Of a stretch of DNA of 64,000 nt, positions 17,312-28,700 are shown piece after piece. The notes under the pieces were generated by a model, which was not told where the DNA came from, searched no databases, and saw only the letters and a list, made by a program, of their open reading frames with translations. The translations under genes were made by a program, and so were the position numbers. Source of the DNA: Azospirillum ramasamyi (lineage in GTDB: Bacteria; Pseudomonadota; Alphaproteobacteria; Azospirillales; Azospirillaceae); NCBI RefSeq assembly GCF_003233655.1, contig NZ_CP029831.1:621501-685500 (forward strand), in the 5' to 3' direction. The first letter of the stretch is position 1. Each line of letters opens with the position of its first letter.

Positions 17312-18544
17312 ATGGTGGAAAAGACGCAACCCTCACTTCGGCGCCCAATTTCCATTTTCAGGGAATTCATGGAAAGCGAAGCGTCGGGTGGCATTCTCCT
17401 GATGGTTGCCGCGGCGCTTGCCCTGATCGTTGCGAACTCTCCCCTGTCGGAGGCCTATTTCGGCACGCTGCACACCTATGTGCTGGGGCTGAGCATCGGG
17501 CACTGGGTCAATGACGGGCTGATGGCGGTGTTCTTCCTGCTGGTCGGGCTGGAGATCAAGCGGGAGATGCTGGATGGGCAGCTCTCCACATGGTCGCGCC
17601 GGATTCTGCCGGGCGTGGCGGCGGCCGGCGGCATGCTGGTGCCCGCGCTCATCTATGTGGCCTTCAACAGCAGCAATCCGGAGACGATCCGCGGCTGGGC
17701 CATTCCGGCGGCGACGGACATCGCCTTCGCCCTGGGCGTCCTGTCGCTGCTCGGGCCGCGCGTGCCGACATCCCTCAAGATCTTCCTGACGGCCCTGGCG
17801 ATCATCGACGATCTCGGCGCCGTCATCATCATCGCCCTGTTCTATACCGCCGACCTGTCGATGCCGGCCCTGGGTGCGGCGGCGCTCATTCTGGCGGCGC
17901 TGATCGCCTTGAACCGCTTTGGCGTCCAGAAGCTCTGGCCCTACCTCATTCTCGGCGCCGGTCTGTGGGGTGCGGTTCTCCTGTCGGGCGTCCATGCGAC
18001 GCTGGCCGGCGTCACCCTCGCGCTGACGATTCCGCTTCGCCGCCACGCGCCGGGCCAGCCGGACGACATGCATTCCCCGCTGCACCGGTTGGAGCACGGC
18101 ATCCACGGCTGGGTGGCCTACCTGATCGTCCCCGTCTTCGGCTTCGCCAATGCCGGCGTGTCCTTCGCCGGAATGGACGCGTCGATTCTGACGGGCTCTG
18201 TCCCGTTGGGCATCGCGCTCGGCCTGTTCCTCGGGAAGATGGTCGGCGTGTTCGGAACCGCCTGGCTCACCATCCGCCTGGGCTTCGCCGAAATGCCGGC
18301 GGGGGCGAACACGGTGCAGCTCTACGGCGTTGCCCTGCTGTGCGGCATCGGCTTCACCATGAGTCTGTTCATCGGGGCCTTGGCCTTCCCGACCTCGCCC
18401 GAACTCGGCGATGCGGTTAAGGTCGGTGTCTTCGCGGGTTCTCTGGTGTCCGCGACCGTCGGTGCGCTGCTTCTGCGCTTCGTGTCGCCGAAGACCGAGA
18501 TTCCGGCCACCGGCTACGCGAAAGCCGATGGGAACGCGGCGTGA
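17312..18544 (+). CDS. nhaA: Na+/H+ antiporter NhaA
   Basis: A 410-residue sodium/proton antiporter of the inner membrane that expels Na+ in exchange for H+ for pH and salt tolerance. The transport site is visible as [11 protein letters not shown] (Asp of helix IV) and IIDDLGAV (the paired aspartates of helix V). About twelve membrane helices are apparent, and the length agrees with the family (about 390-410). It follows the Nramp-type gene by 171 bases, enough for its own promoter. A 14-base tandem repeat begins at its stop codon. Confidence 0.95.
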   Translation: MVEKTQPSLRRPISIFREFMESEASGGILLMVAAALALIVANSPLSEAYFGTLHTYVLGLSIGHWVNDGLMAVFFLLVGLEIKREMLDGQLSTWSRRILPGVAAAGGMLVPALIYVAFNSSNPETIRGWAIPAATDIAFALGVLSLLGPRVPTSLKIFLTALAIIDDLGAVIIIALFYTADLSMPALGAAALILAALIALNRFGVQKLWPYLILGAGLWGAVLLSGVHATLAGVTLALTIPLRRHAPGQPDDMHSPLHRLEHGIHGWVAYLIVPVFGFANAGVSFAGMDASILTGSVPLGIALGLFLGKMVGVFGTAWLTIRLGFAEMPAGANTVQLYGVALLCGIGFTMSLFIGALAFPTSPELGDAVKVGVFAGSLVSATVGALLLRFVSPKTEIPATGYAKADGNAA

Positions 18545-18610
18545 CATCGCCGAGTTGATGTCGAGAAATTGACATCGACAGTTTGACATCGACAAATCGA
18601 CGTCGGCAAG
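18541..18610 (+). repeat. 14-bp tandem array at the end of nhaA (five units)
   Basis: Successive 14-base units are GTGACATCGCCGAG (holding the nhaA stop), TTGATGTCGAGAAA, TTGACATCGACAGT, TTGACATCGACAAA and TCGACGTCGGCAAG. The period is exact over 70 bases, and the third and fourth units differ at only two positions. Function unknown; it lies in the gap between convergent genes. Confidence 0.75.
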
Positions 18611-18619
18611 TGAACGGCG

Positions 18620-18657
18620 CCTCCGCTCCCGGGGGCGCCAGCCGGCGGGAGCGGAGG
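18620..18657. terminator. Hairpin between convergent genes
   Basis: CCTCCGCTCCC (18620-18630) and GGGAGCGGAGG (18647-18657) are perfect 11-base arms with a 16-base loop. There is no T tract on either strand, so it is at best a bidirectional, Rho-assisted stop for nhaA and the small gene at 18708-18914. It separates two arrays of 14-base repeats. Confidence 0.5.
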
Positions 18658-18667
18658 AACGGTGTTC

Positions 18668-18723
18668 AGGCGGCTGGGTATTGGCGCTTAAGTCTGGGCG
18701 CTTGGGTCTAGGCGCTTGGCTTC
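18668..18723. repeat. Second 14-bp tandem array (four units)
   Basis: Units are AGGCGGCTGGGTAT, TGGCGCTTAAGTCT, GGGCGCTTGGGTCT and AGGCGCTTGGCTTC. The period equals that of the array at 18541-18610 but the sequence differs. The last unit and part of the third overlap the final codons of the minus-strand small gene, so this array too straddles a stop codon (18708-18710). Confidence 0.7.
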
Positions 18724-18914
18724 CCGTCGAGACGGTCCAGAATCTCCTGCGCCTGGGCGAGGAGAGAGTCTCGGGCGGCGGATAGTCGTTCAAGGGCCGT
18801 CTGCGACTGATTGATAGTCCAGGTCGCGTGGTAGATTTGCTGATCGAGAACATCGATATCCTTTTCGATGAACGTCAGCCAGTCACGATCGGTCTGTATT
18901 TCACGCTCGTTCAT
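18708..18914 (-). CDS. Small coiled-coil protein
   Basis: A 68-residue soluble protein with a strong ribosome site (GGGAGG about seven bases before ATG 18914). It is rich in Asp, Glu, Gln, Leu and Ala with a heptad-like pattern (FIEKDIDVLDQQIYHA and LERLSAARDSLLAQAQEIL) and probably forms two helices or a coiled-coil dimer. No family recognised. It is downstream of katG on the same strand side but separated by katG's own end; both are on the minus strand, katG reading first, 141 bases apart, so co-transcription is possible. Confidence 0.65.
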   Translation of the reverse strand: MNEREIQTDRDWLTFIEKDIDVLDQQIYHATWTINQSQTALERLSAARDSLLAQAQEILDRLDGKPSA

Positions 18915-19055
18915 GATCGGACCTCCCTTTTCCTTTATGGGTTCCGGCTGTGGGCATGTCCTCCAAAGTTCACGTTGGCCGGATGTTCGGGGGAACGGCC
19001 CGCCATTCGGCGGCGGGCCGCGTCCCTCCAAGATTGTCGTCCTCAGTTTTTAGGA

Positions 19056-21390
<2,335 letters not shown>

Positions 21391-22383
21391 ATGATCCCCG
21401 GTTCGGTGACTCTCCGGCAGCTCCGCTATTTCGACTCATTGGCGCAGCACGCCCATTTCGGACGTGCGGCAGCCGCCTGTGCCGTTTCACAGCCCGCCCT
21501 GTCGATGCAGATCAAGGAGTTGGAGGTAGCTCTAGGGGGCGCGCTCGTCGAACGGGGCAGCCGGAGCGTGCGGCTCACCGCCTTCGGACAGGAGGCGTCC
21601 CTGCGGGTCCGCGACATCCTGCGTTCGGTCGATCAGCTTGGGGAACTCGCGCAGCTGTCCCGAAACCGGATCAGCGGCCGGCTGCGGATCGGCATGATCC
21701 CCACGATCGCGCCTTACCTGCTGCCGGACGTGATCAAGATCATCACGCGGGAGCACCCTCATGTGGAGATCGAGCTGCGCGAGGCGCTGACGTCGAAGCT
21801 GATCGCGGAACTGGCGGAGGGGCGGCTCGACACCGCGATCACCGCGCTGCCGGTGTTCGAGCCGTCCTTGAGCGAGGCGGTTCTGTTCACCGAGAATTTC
21901 CTGCTGGTCCGGTCGGCCGAGGATGCGGGAAAGCCGGCGCCCAGTGGGGAAATGCTGCGCGAAATGCGGCTGCTTCTGCTGGAGGAGGGGCATTGCTTCC
22001 GCAACCAGGCCCTCTCCTACTGCAACATGCCGTCCCCCTCGCCACGCAAGACGCTGGAGGCGAATTCCTTCTCCACGCTGGTCCAGATGGTCAGGGCCGG
22101 AATGGGCGTGACGCTGGTCCCGGAAATGGCGGTGGATTTGGAAACCGGCTTCGGCTCGGTGTCCGTCGTCCGTTTCAAGGATCCGCAGCCCTCGCGGACC
22201 ATCGGCATGATCTGGCGTAAGACGAGTCCGCTGTCGGCTCAGTTCCTGCAATTGGCGAAACTGCTGGGTCAGCCGGCCGACCCTGAAGGGGACGACGCAA
22301 TCTCCGACGTCGCCTCCCCAGTCCATCCTGTCGTCGGGAGGCCTCCATCTTCAGAGGCAATCCGTAAGAGAACGAGGCAATAA
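21391..22383 (+). CDS. oxyR: Hydrogen peroxide-sensing LysR regulator OxyR
   Basis: A 330-residue LysR-type regulator. The N-terminal winged helix reads LRQLRYFDSLAQHAHFGRAA. The redox pair is preserved in EEGHCFRNQALSYC: Cys202 and Cys211, nine residues apart as Cys199 and Cys208 are in E. coli OxyR. It is about 25 residues longer than E. coli OxyR because of a Pro/Ser/Arg-rich tail. The divergent katG gene is the probable main target. Confidence 0.95.
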   Translation: MIPGSVTLRQLRYFDSLAQHAHFGRAAAACAVSQPALSMQIKELEVALGGALVERGSRSVRLTAFGQEASLRVRDILRSVDQLGELAQLSRNRISGRLRIGMIPTIAPYLLPDVIKIITREHPHVEIELREALTSKLIAELAEGRLDTAITALPVFEPSLSEAVLFTENFLLVRSAEDAGKPAPSGEMLREMRLLLLEEGHCFRNQALSYCNMPSPSPRKTLEANSFSTLVQMVRAGMGVTLVPEMAVDLETGFGSVSVVRFKDPQPSRTIGMIWRKTSPLSAQFLQLAKLLGQPADPEGDDAISDVASPVHPVVGRPPSSEAIRKRTRQ

Positions 22384-22514
22384 TACCGAGGGTAGGGGCT
22401 GTATGACATGCGGATTTAGGCGCTGCCCTGTCGCCAGTTGCTCCTCAAGCCGATCCTCTTATGATTGGCGGCAATGACCGCATCGACGGTCTCGCAAGAC
22501 GAAGGGTTCGGGAC

Positions 22515-23189
22515 ATGAATGACGCAACGGCGGGCTGGATCGAACTCCAGGCCGCGGACGGCCATCGGCTTCGCGCTTATCGGGCCCCGGCCAAGGGCGA
22601 GGAAATCGGGCGCCTGATCGTGGCGCCGGAGATCTTCGGCATCAACCGCCATATCCGCAGCGTGTGCGACGGCTTCGCCCAGCAGGGCTTCACCACCGTG
22701 GCGCCGGACCTGTTCGACCGTGCCGAGCGCGGGGTGGAACTGGCCTATGACGAGGCCGGCATCCAGCGGGGCATCGCGCTGAAGGGGGCGGTGCCGACGG
22801 CGGACGCGCTACAGGACGTCGCGGCGGCGCTGGACCATCTGGGCGGTGACGGGGCCGCGGCCATCGTCGGCTATTGCTGGGGCGGCAGCATCGCCTGGGC
22901 TGGGGCGGCGGTCCTGCCGTTGCGCGCCGCCATCGGCTATTACGGCGGCGACATCGGCAAGACGCTGGACAACGCGCCGCGGGTGCCGACCCTGCTGCAT
23001 TTCGGCGAACAGGACCACGCCATCCCGCTGTCGGTGGCGGAGGGCGTGCGCTCGCGTTATCCGTGGCTGCCGGTGCATGTCTATCCGGCCGGCCATGGCT
23101 TCAACTGCGACGAGCGGGGAAGCTTCCATCCGGAAAGCGCGGTCCTGGCGCTTCGGCGGACCGTGGGGATGCTGCGGGCCGTGTTCTGA
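22515..23189 (+). CDS. Dienelactone hydrolase family protein
   Basis: A 224-residue alpha/beta hydrolase. The catalytic cysteine sits in GYCWGG, the aspartate in FGEQDHAIP and the histidine in PAGHGFNCD, the Cys-Asp-His set of dienelactone hydrolases. No other aromatic degradation genes are close, so a housekeeping or detoxifying esterase role is as likely as chloroaromatic breakdown. ATG 22515 is preferred over an in-frame ATG at 22461 because AAGGG lies just before it and the family starts near here. Its last 89 bases overlap the end of msrQ on the other strand. Confidence 0.85.
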   Translation: MNDATAGWIELQAADGHRLRAYRAPAKGEEIGRLIVAPEIFGINRHIRSVCDGFAQQGFTTVAPDLFDRAERGVELAYDEAGIQRGIALKGAVPTADALQDVAAALDHLGGDGAAAIVGYCWGGSIAWAGAAVLPLRAAIGYYGGDIGKTLDNAPRVPTLLHFGEQDHAIPLSVAEGVRSRYPWLPVHVYPAGHGFNCDERGSFHPESAVLALRRTVGMLRAVF

Positions 23190-23859
23190 CCGGGCCGGTC
23201 CCGCCCCGCGCTTCCTTCCGGCGGCCCAGGCGGATCGGCCAGCGGCGGAAGGCCAGCAGCCCGATGCAGATCAGGGCATAGACCAGCGGCGCCGTCTGCC
23301 AGCCCTTCACCAGCATGATGAAGTGCAGGCAGGCGGCCAGCCCGGCAATGAACACGCCCTTGTGCAGGGCGCGCCAGCGCTTGCCGCCCAGCCGCTTCAC
23401 CATGCCGTCGGTGGAGGTCGCGGCCAGCGCCGCCAGGATCAGGAAGGCACCCATCCCGACCGTGATGTAGGGCCGCTTGACGATGTCCTTCCAGATCGCC
23501 CCCCAGTCGAAGAACTGGTCAAGCCCCACATAGGTGGACAGGTGGATGGTGGCGTAGAAGAAGGCGAACAGTCCCAGCATCCGCCGGAAGCGCGCCAGCC
23601 CCGCCACCCCCGTCAGCATGCGCAGCGGCGTCAGCGCCAGCGCGATCAGCAGGAAGCGCAAGGCCCACAAGCCGCTGGCCTTTACGCTTTCCAGCACCGG
23701 TTCCGCCCCCAGCTCGCCGGTGTAGGCGAGCCGGACGGTCCAGACCAGCGGGACGAGGCAGAGAAGGAAGACGACGGGCTTGGCCCAACGGGACGCGAGC
23801 GCGGCGTTCGCGGCGGCGCGCAGATCGACGCCGGCGGCGGCTGGTGCAGGGTCTGCCAT
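23101..23859 (-). CDS. msrQ: MsrQ, haem-binding membrane partner of MsrP
   Basis: A 252-residue membrane protein with about six helices (for example FLLCLVPLVWTVRLAYTG and the next, ALRFLLIALALTPLR) and conserved histidines for b haems. It passes electrons from the respiratory chain to periplasmic MsrP. The ATG at 23859 lies two bases after the msrP stop, so the two genes form one unit. The C-terminal 35 residues, rich in Arg, Pro and Ala, extend past the usual family end and are encoded opposite the end of the dienelactone hydrolase gene. Confidence 0.92.
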   Translation of the reverse strand: MADPAPAAAGVDLRAAANAALASRWAKPVVFLLCLVPLVWTVRLAYTGELGAEPVLESVKASGLWALRFLLIALALTPLRMLTGVAGLARFRRMLGLFAFFYATIHLSTYVGLDQFFDWGAIWKDIVKRPYITVGMGAFLILAALAATSTDGMVKRLGGKRWRALHKGVFIAGLAACLHFIMLVKGWQTAPLVYALICIGLLAFRRWPIRLGRRKEARGGTGPVRTRPAASPRSAEAPGPRFPDGSFPARRS

Positions 23860-23861
23860 GG

Positions 23862-24809
23862 TCAGTAGTTCGCCTTCAGGTCCATCCCGGCATAGAGCGA
23901 TGCGACCTCCTCGCCATATCCGTTGAACGGCAGGGTCTTGCGGCGGGAGAATTCGCCGACGCGCCGCTCGGTCGCCTGGCTCCAGCGCGGATGGTCGACC
24001 TCGGGGTTGACGTTGGAATAGAAGCCGTATTCGCGCGGTTGCGACTTGTTCCAGGCGGTCGGCGGCTGGTCCTTCACCAGCGTGATGCTGACGATCGACT
24101 TGATCGACTTGAAGCCGTATTTCCACGGCACCACCAGCCGGATCGGCGCGCCGTTCTGGTTGGGCAGCACCTCGCCATACATGCCGACGGCGAGCAGGGT
24201 GAGCGGGTGCATCGCCTCGTCCAGCCGCAGCCCTTCGGTGTAGGGCCAGTCCAGCACCCAGGAGCGCAGGCCCGGCATCTGCTTGGGGTCGTTCAGGGTC
24301 TGGAAGGCGACGTATTTGGCGTTGCCGGTCGGCTCCACCCGCTTCAGCAGTTCGGCCAGGGAGAAGCCGACCCAGGGGATCACCATCGACCAGCCTTCGA
24401 CGCAGCGCAGGCGGTAGACGCGCTCCTCCATCGGGAATTTCAGCAGGTCTTCGATACCGATGGTCATCGGTTTGGCGACCTCGCCGCCGACGGCGATTTC
24501 CCATGGGCGCGTCTTCAACGTGCCGGCATTGTCGGCGGGATCGTCCTTGGCGGTGCCGAACTCATAGAAATTGTTGTAGGTCGTGGCCGATTTCATCGGC
24601 GTGACGGGGTCGAACTTGGGATCGGCGGGCTTGATCGTGGTCGGCACCTGGAAGGACGCCGCAAACGCGTTGCCGCTCCACACCGGCAGGCTGCCCAGCG
24701 CCATCGCGGCGGCACCGCCGGCCATCAGGCTGCGGCGGCCGAGATACAGATCCCGCGGAGTCACCTCGTCCTCGCGGGCCTGCGAGGCGGCGGGGAATTT
24801 GAACAACAT
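23862..24809 (-). CDS. msrP: MsrP, periplasmic methionine sulfoxide reductase catalytic subunit
   Basis: A 315-residue molybdopterin enzyme that reduces methionine sulfoxide in periplasmic proteins. A Tat signal is seen at the N-terminus ([17 protein letters not shown]), meaning that it is exported folded with its cofactor. The molybdenum-coordinating cysteine is in [15 protein letters not shown]. The length suits the family. It is the first gene of msrPQ, and sits near katG-oxyR, giving a compact oxidative damage region. Confidence 0.94.
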   Translation of the reverse strand: MLFKFPAASQAREDEVTPRDLYLGRRSLMAGGAAAMALGSLPVWSGNAFAASFQVPTTIKPADPKFDPVTPMKSATTYNNFYEFGTAKDDPADNAGTLKTRPWEIAVGGEVAKPMTIGIEDLLKFPMEERVYRLRCVEGWSMVIPWVGFSLAELLKRVEPTGNAKYVAFQTLNDPKQMPGLRSWVLDWPYTEGLRLDEAMHPLTLLAVGMYGEVLPNQNGAPIRLVVPWKYGFKSIKSIVSITLVKDQPPTAWNKSQPREYGFYSNVNPEVDHPRWSQATERRVGEFSRRKTLPFNGYGEEVASLYAGMDLKANY

Positions 24810-24939
24810 CGACCTCTCCCGAACGGACCATTTCTGCCAATAACCATAGGTCTGCGGCTGGCCGCGGGCAAATCACGCTCTCTACACGATTGCGTGAGCG
24901 GTCGATGAGTGGAGGCAGCGGCGGCGGATCAGCGTTGGA

Positions 24940-25161
24940 TCAGCGGCGGCCGAGCGGGATGACGATGGCGGGACCGCCGAAACCGCCGCCGCGCGCCGCG
25001 CGGCGCACCGGGAAGGGCAGCACGTCCGCCGCCGGCCGGGGCGGGGCGAGGGCATGCAGCCCGGTGAAGGAATGGGCCAGGGCGGCGCCTCTGTTGCAGG
25101 CGCGCATCCAGGAAAGCATGCAGTACATCGATGCCTGCATGGGGATCGTCCAGAGAAGCAT
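24940..25161 (-). CDS. Small hypothetical protein
   Basis: A 73-residue frame from ATG 25161. It begins with a hydrophobic, methionine-rich stretch (MLLWTIPMQASMYCMLSWM) that could be a signal or membrane segment and ends in a basic, glycine-rich tail (ARGGGFGGPAIVIPLGRR). Upstream is AGGG about seven bases away. The frame is open for another 41 codons upstream without a better start. No family recognised; coding status is uncertain. Confidence 0.35.
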   Translation of the reverse strand: MLLWTIPMQASMYCMLSWMRACNRGAALAHSFTGLHALAPPRPAADVLPFPVRRAARGGGFGGPAIVIPLGRR

Positions 25162-25719
25162 GGTCAAGCCCTGGGCTGTGACGACGGTGGGATTGGTTTC
25201 GCCCCGCGGGAGATGGCTGCGCGCCGAATGATCCCGCTGTGGTTCGAATCCATAACGAAGTCGGTCTGTGAATCGTTCCGACACCTATACCATGGTCGAC
25301 CAGTGCTGTTCCGAATGGGCAAATCCGTGACGTCGGCGGTCCCCTGTCGGCGAACAAAATTTTACGGCCTAAAGCAAGGGTTGTCTCATCATAGGATAAA
25401 TCGCGTGACAAAAGCTGCTTACCTGAAGAAGCTCCGGCATCAATCCTAAGTTATAGGCATAGACACTAGGCTGGAAGGCGGTTTCTTACGAAAGGCTAAA
25501 TTGACCGGAATCGCCTTTACTTCATCGTGCGGGGATGTAGGACTGCGCGGTCACTCGCCGTCTCAGGCTCGGATGCGCGCAGGTGGACTGCGGCTATTCG
25601 GCATCCAGGTTGAGGCGGGTTACGTTTACTGGGCCGTACTCCGGATTGCTGCCGGGGCGGCCCATTGCTGTGGCGGAATGCGGTCCATGGTGGGCCGGCG
25701 CGTGGGCAAGGGGAACGGC
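25162..25719. other. Leader region of the poly-HAMP kinase operon
   Basis: This 558-base gap is the likely promoter region for the kinase operon. Between about 25240 and 25510 base composition falls well below the surroundings. The kinase frame is open from 25501, but residues coded before 25720 have no family resemblance and no ribosome site supports them. I see no clear operator. Confidence 0.4.
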
Positions 25720-28700
25720 ATGACGGCGATGGTGGAAACGGCGGACGCGTTGGATCCGAAGGTTCTGCTGATGGCCTTGCGGCAGCTGCGCAAGGGCGAT
25801 TTCTCCGTGCGGCTGCCGCTCGACCTGACCGGCATGGACGGCGAGATCGCCGCCGCCTTCAACGACGTGGTGGAGTTGAACCAGAACCTCACCACCGAGG
25901 TCAGCCGGCTCAGCGTCGCCATCGGCAAGGAAGGCCGCATCAGCCAGCGCGCCAAGTTGAACAATGCATCAGGCGGGTGGGAAACCTGCATCGACAGCAT
26001 CAATACGCTGGTCGGCGACATGATCCAGCCGACGACGGAAATCGCCCGCGTGATCGGCGCCGTCGCCAAGGGCGACCTGTCCAAGACCATGGCGCTGGAG
26101 ATCGAAGGCCGTCCGCTGCAGGGCGAGTTCCTGCGCACCGCCCGCAACGTCAACACCATGGTGGACCAGCTCGTCACCGTCACCACCGAGTTGACGCGTG
26201 TGGCGCGCGAGGTCGGCATCGAGGGCAAGCTGGGCGGTCAGGCCCAGGTGAAGGGCGTTGCCGGCAGCTGGAAGGATCTGACCGAGAACGTCAACGTGAT
26301 GGCGGCGAACCTGACCGGTCAGGTGCGCAACATCGCCGAGGTGACGACGGCGGTGGCCAAGGGCGACCTGTCGAAGAAGATCACCGTCGACGTGAAGGGC
26401 GAGATCCTCGAACTGAAATCCACCATCAACACCATGGTGGACCAGCTGAACAGCTTCGCCTCGGAAGTGACGCGCGTGGCGCGCGAGGTGGGCTCCGAAG
26501 GCAAGCTCGGCGGGCAGGCGAAGGTCGAGGGCGTCGGCGGTACCTGGAAGGACCTGACCGACAACGTGAACATGATGGCGGCCAACCTGACCGGTCAGGT
26601 GCGCAACATCGCCGAGGTGACGACGGCGGTGGCCAAGGGCGACCTGTCGAAGAAAATCACCGTCGACGTGAAGGGCGAAATCCTCGAACTGAAATCCACC
26701 ATCAACACCATGGTGGACCAGCTGAACAGCTTCGCTTCGGAAGTGACGCGCGTGGCGCGCGAGGTGGGCTCCGAAGGAAAGCTGGGTGGGCAGGCCAAGG
26801 TCGAGGGCGTCGGCGGCACCTGGAAGGATCTGACCGACAGTGTGAACATGATGGCGGCGAACCTGACCGGTCAGGTGCGCAACATCGCCGACGTGACCAC
26901 CGCCGTGGCGACGGGTGACCTGTCGAAGAAGATCACCGTCGACGTGAAGGGCGAAATCCTCGAACTGAAATCCACCATCAACACCATGGTGGACCAGCTG
27001 AACAGCTTCGCTTCGGAGGTGACGCGCGTGGCGCGCGAGGTGGGCTCCGAAGGCAAGCTCGGCGGTCAGGCCAAGGTCGAGGGCGTCGGCGGCACCTGGA
27101 AGGATCTGACCGACAGCGTGAACCTGATGGCGGCCAACCTGACCGGTCAGGTGCGCAACATCGCCGACGTGACCACCGCCGTGGCGAACGGCGACCTGTC
27201 GAAGAAGATCACCGTGCCGGTGAAGGGCGAAATCCTGGAGCTGAAGAACACCATCAACACCATGGTGGACCAGCTGAACAGCTTCGCCTCGGAGGTGACG
27301 CGCGTGGCGCGCGAGGTGGGTTCCGAGGGCAAGCTCGGCGGTCAGGCCCAGGTGAAGGGCGTCGGCGGCACCTGGAAGGATCTGACCGACAGCGTGAACG
27401 CGATGGCGACCAACCTGACCGGTCAGGTGCGCAACATCGCGGAGGTGACGACTGCCGTGGCGAACGGCGATCTGTCGAAGAAGATCACCGTCGACGTGAA
27501 GGGCGAGATTCTGGAGCTGAAATCCACCATCAACACCATGGTGGACCAGCTGAACAGCTTCGCCTCGGAAGTGACACGCGTGGCGCGCGAGGTGGGCTCG
27601 GAAGGCAAGCTCGGCGGTCAGGCGCAGGTGAAGGGGGTTGCCGGCACCTGGAAGGACTTGACCGACAACGTGAACGCGATGGCGACCAACCTGACCGGGC
27701 AGGTGCGCAACATCGCGGAGGTGACGACGGCGGTCGCCAACGGCGATCTGTCGAAGAAGATCACCGTCGACGTGAAGGGCGAGATTCTGGAGCTGAAATC
27801 CACCATCAACACCATGGTGGACCAGCTGAACAGCTTTGCCTCCGAAGTCGCCCGCGTGGCGCGCGAGGTGGGCATCGAGGGCAAGCTGGGCGGTCAGGCC
27901 CAGGTGAAGGGGGTCGCTGGCACCTGGAAGGATCTGACCGACAATGTGAACATGATGGCGGCGAACCTCACCGGTCAGGTGCGCAACATCGCGGAAGTGA
28001 CGACGGCGGTCGCCAAGGGCGACCTGTCGAAGAAGATCACCGTCGACGTGAAGGGCGAGATCTTCGAGCTGAAATCCACCATCAACACCATGGTGGACCA
28101 GCTGAACAGCTTCGCCTCGGAAGTGACGCGCGTGGCGCGCGAGGTGGGTTCCGAAGGCAAGCTGGGCGGGCAGGCCAAGGTGGAGGGCGTCGGCGGCACC
28201 TGGAAGGATCTGACCGACAACGTGAACATGATGGCGGCCAACCTGACCGGTCAGGTCCGCGGCATCGCCAGCGTCGTCACCGCGGTCGCCGACGGCGACC
28301 TGAAGCGCAAGCTGGCGGTGGACGCCAAGGGCGAGATCGCGGCGCTGGCCAACACCATCAACGGCATGATCGACACGCTGGCGACCTTCGCCGATCAGGT
28401 CACCAACGTGGCGCGCGAGGTGGGCATCGAAGGCAAGCTTGGCGGTCAGGCCCGCGTGCCCGGCGCCGCCGGCCTGTGGAAGGATCTTACGGAGAACGTG
28501 AACCAGCTGGCCGCCAACCTGACCACCCAGGTGCGCGCCATCGCCGAGGTCGCCACCGCCGTGACCAAGGGCGACCTGACCCGCTCCATCACCGTCGAGG
28601 CGATGGGCGAGGTCGCGGCGCTGAAGGACAACATCAACGAGATGATCCGCAATCTCCGCGACACCACGCTGAAGAACGCGGAGCAGGATTGGCTGAAGAC

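Noticed and set aside
26203-28686. Regular repeats that could suggest a CRISPR array or satellite DNA
   Set aside because: The unit is 276 bases, encodes in-frame HAMP domains and has no spacers of the CRISPR kind.
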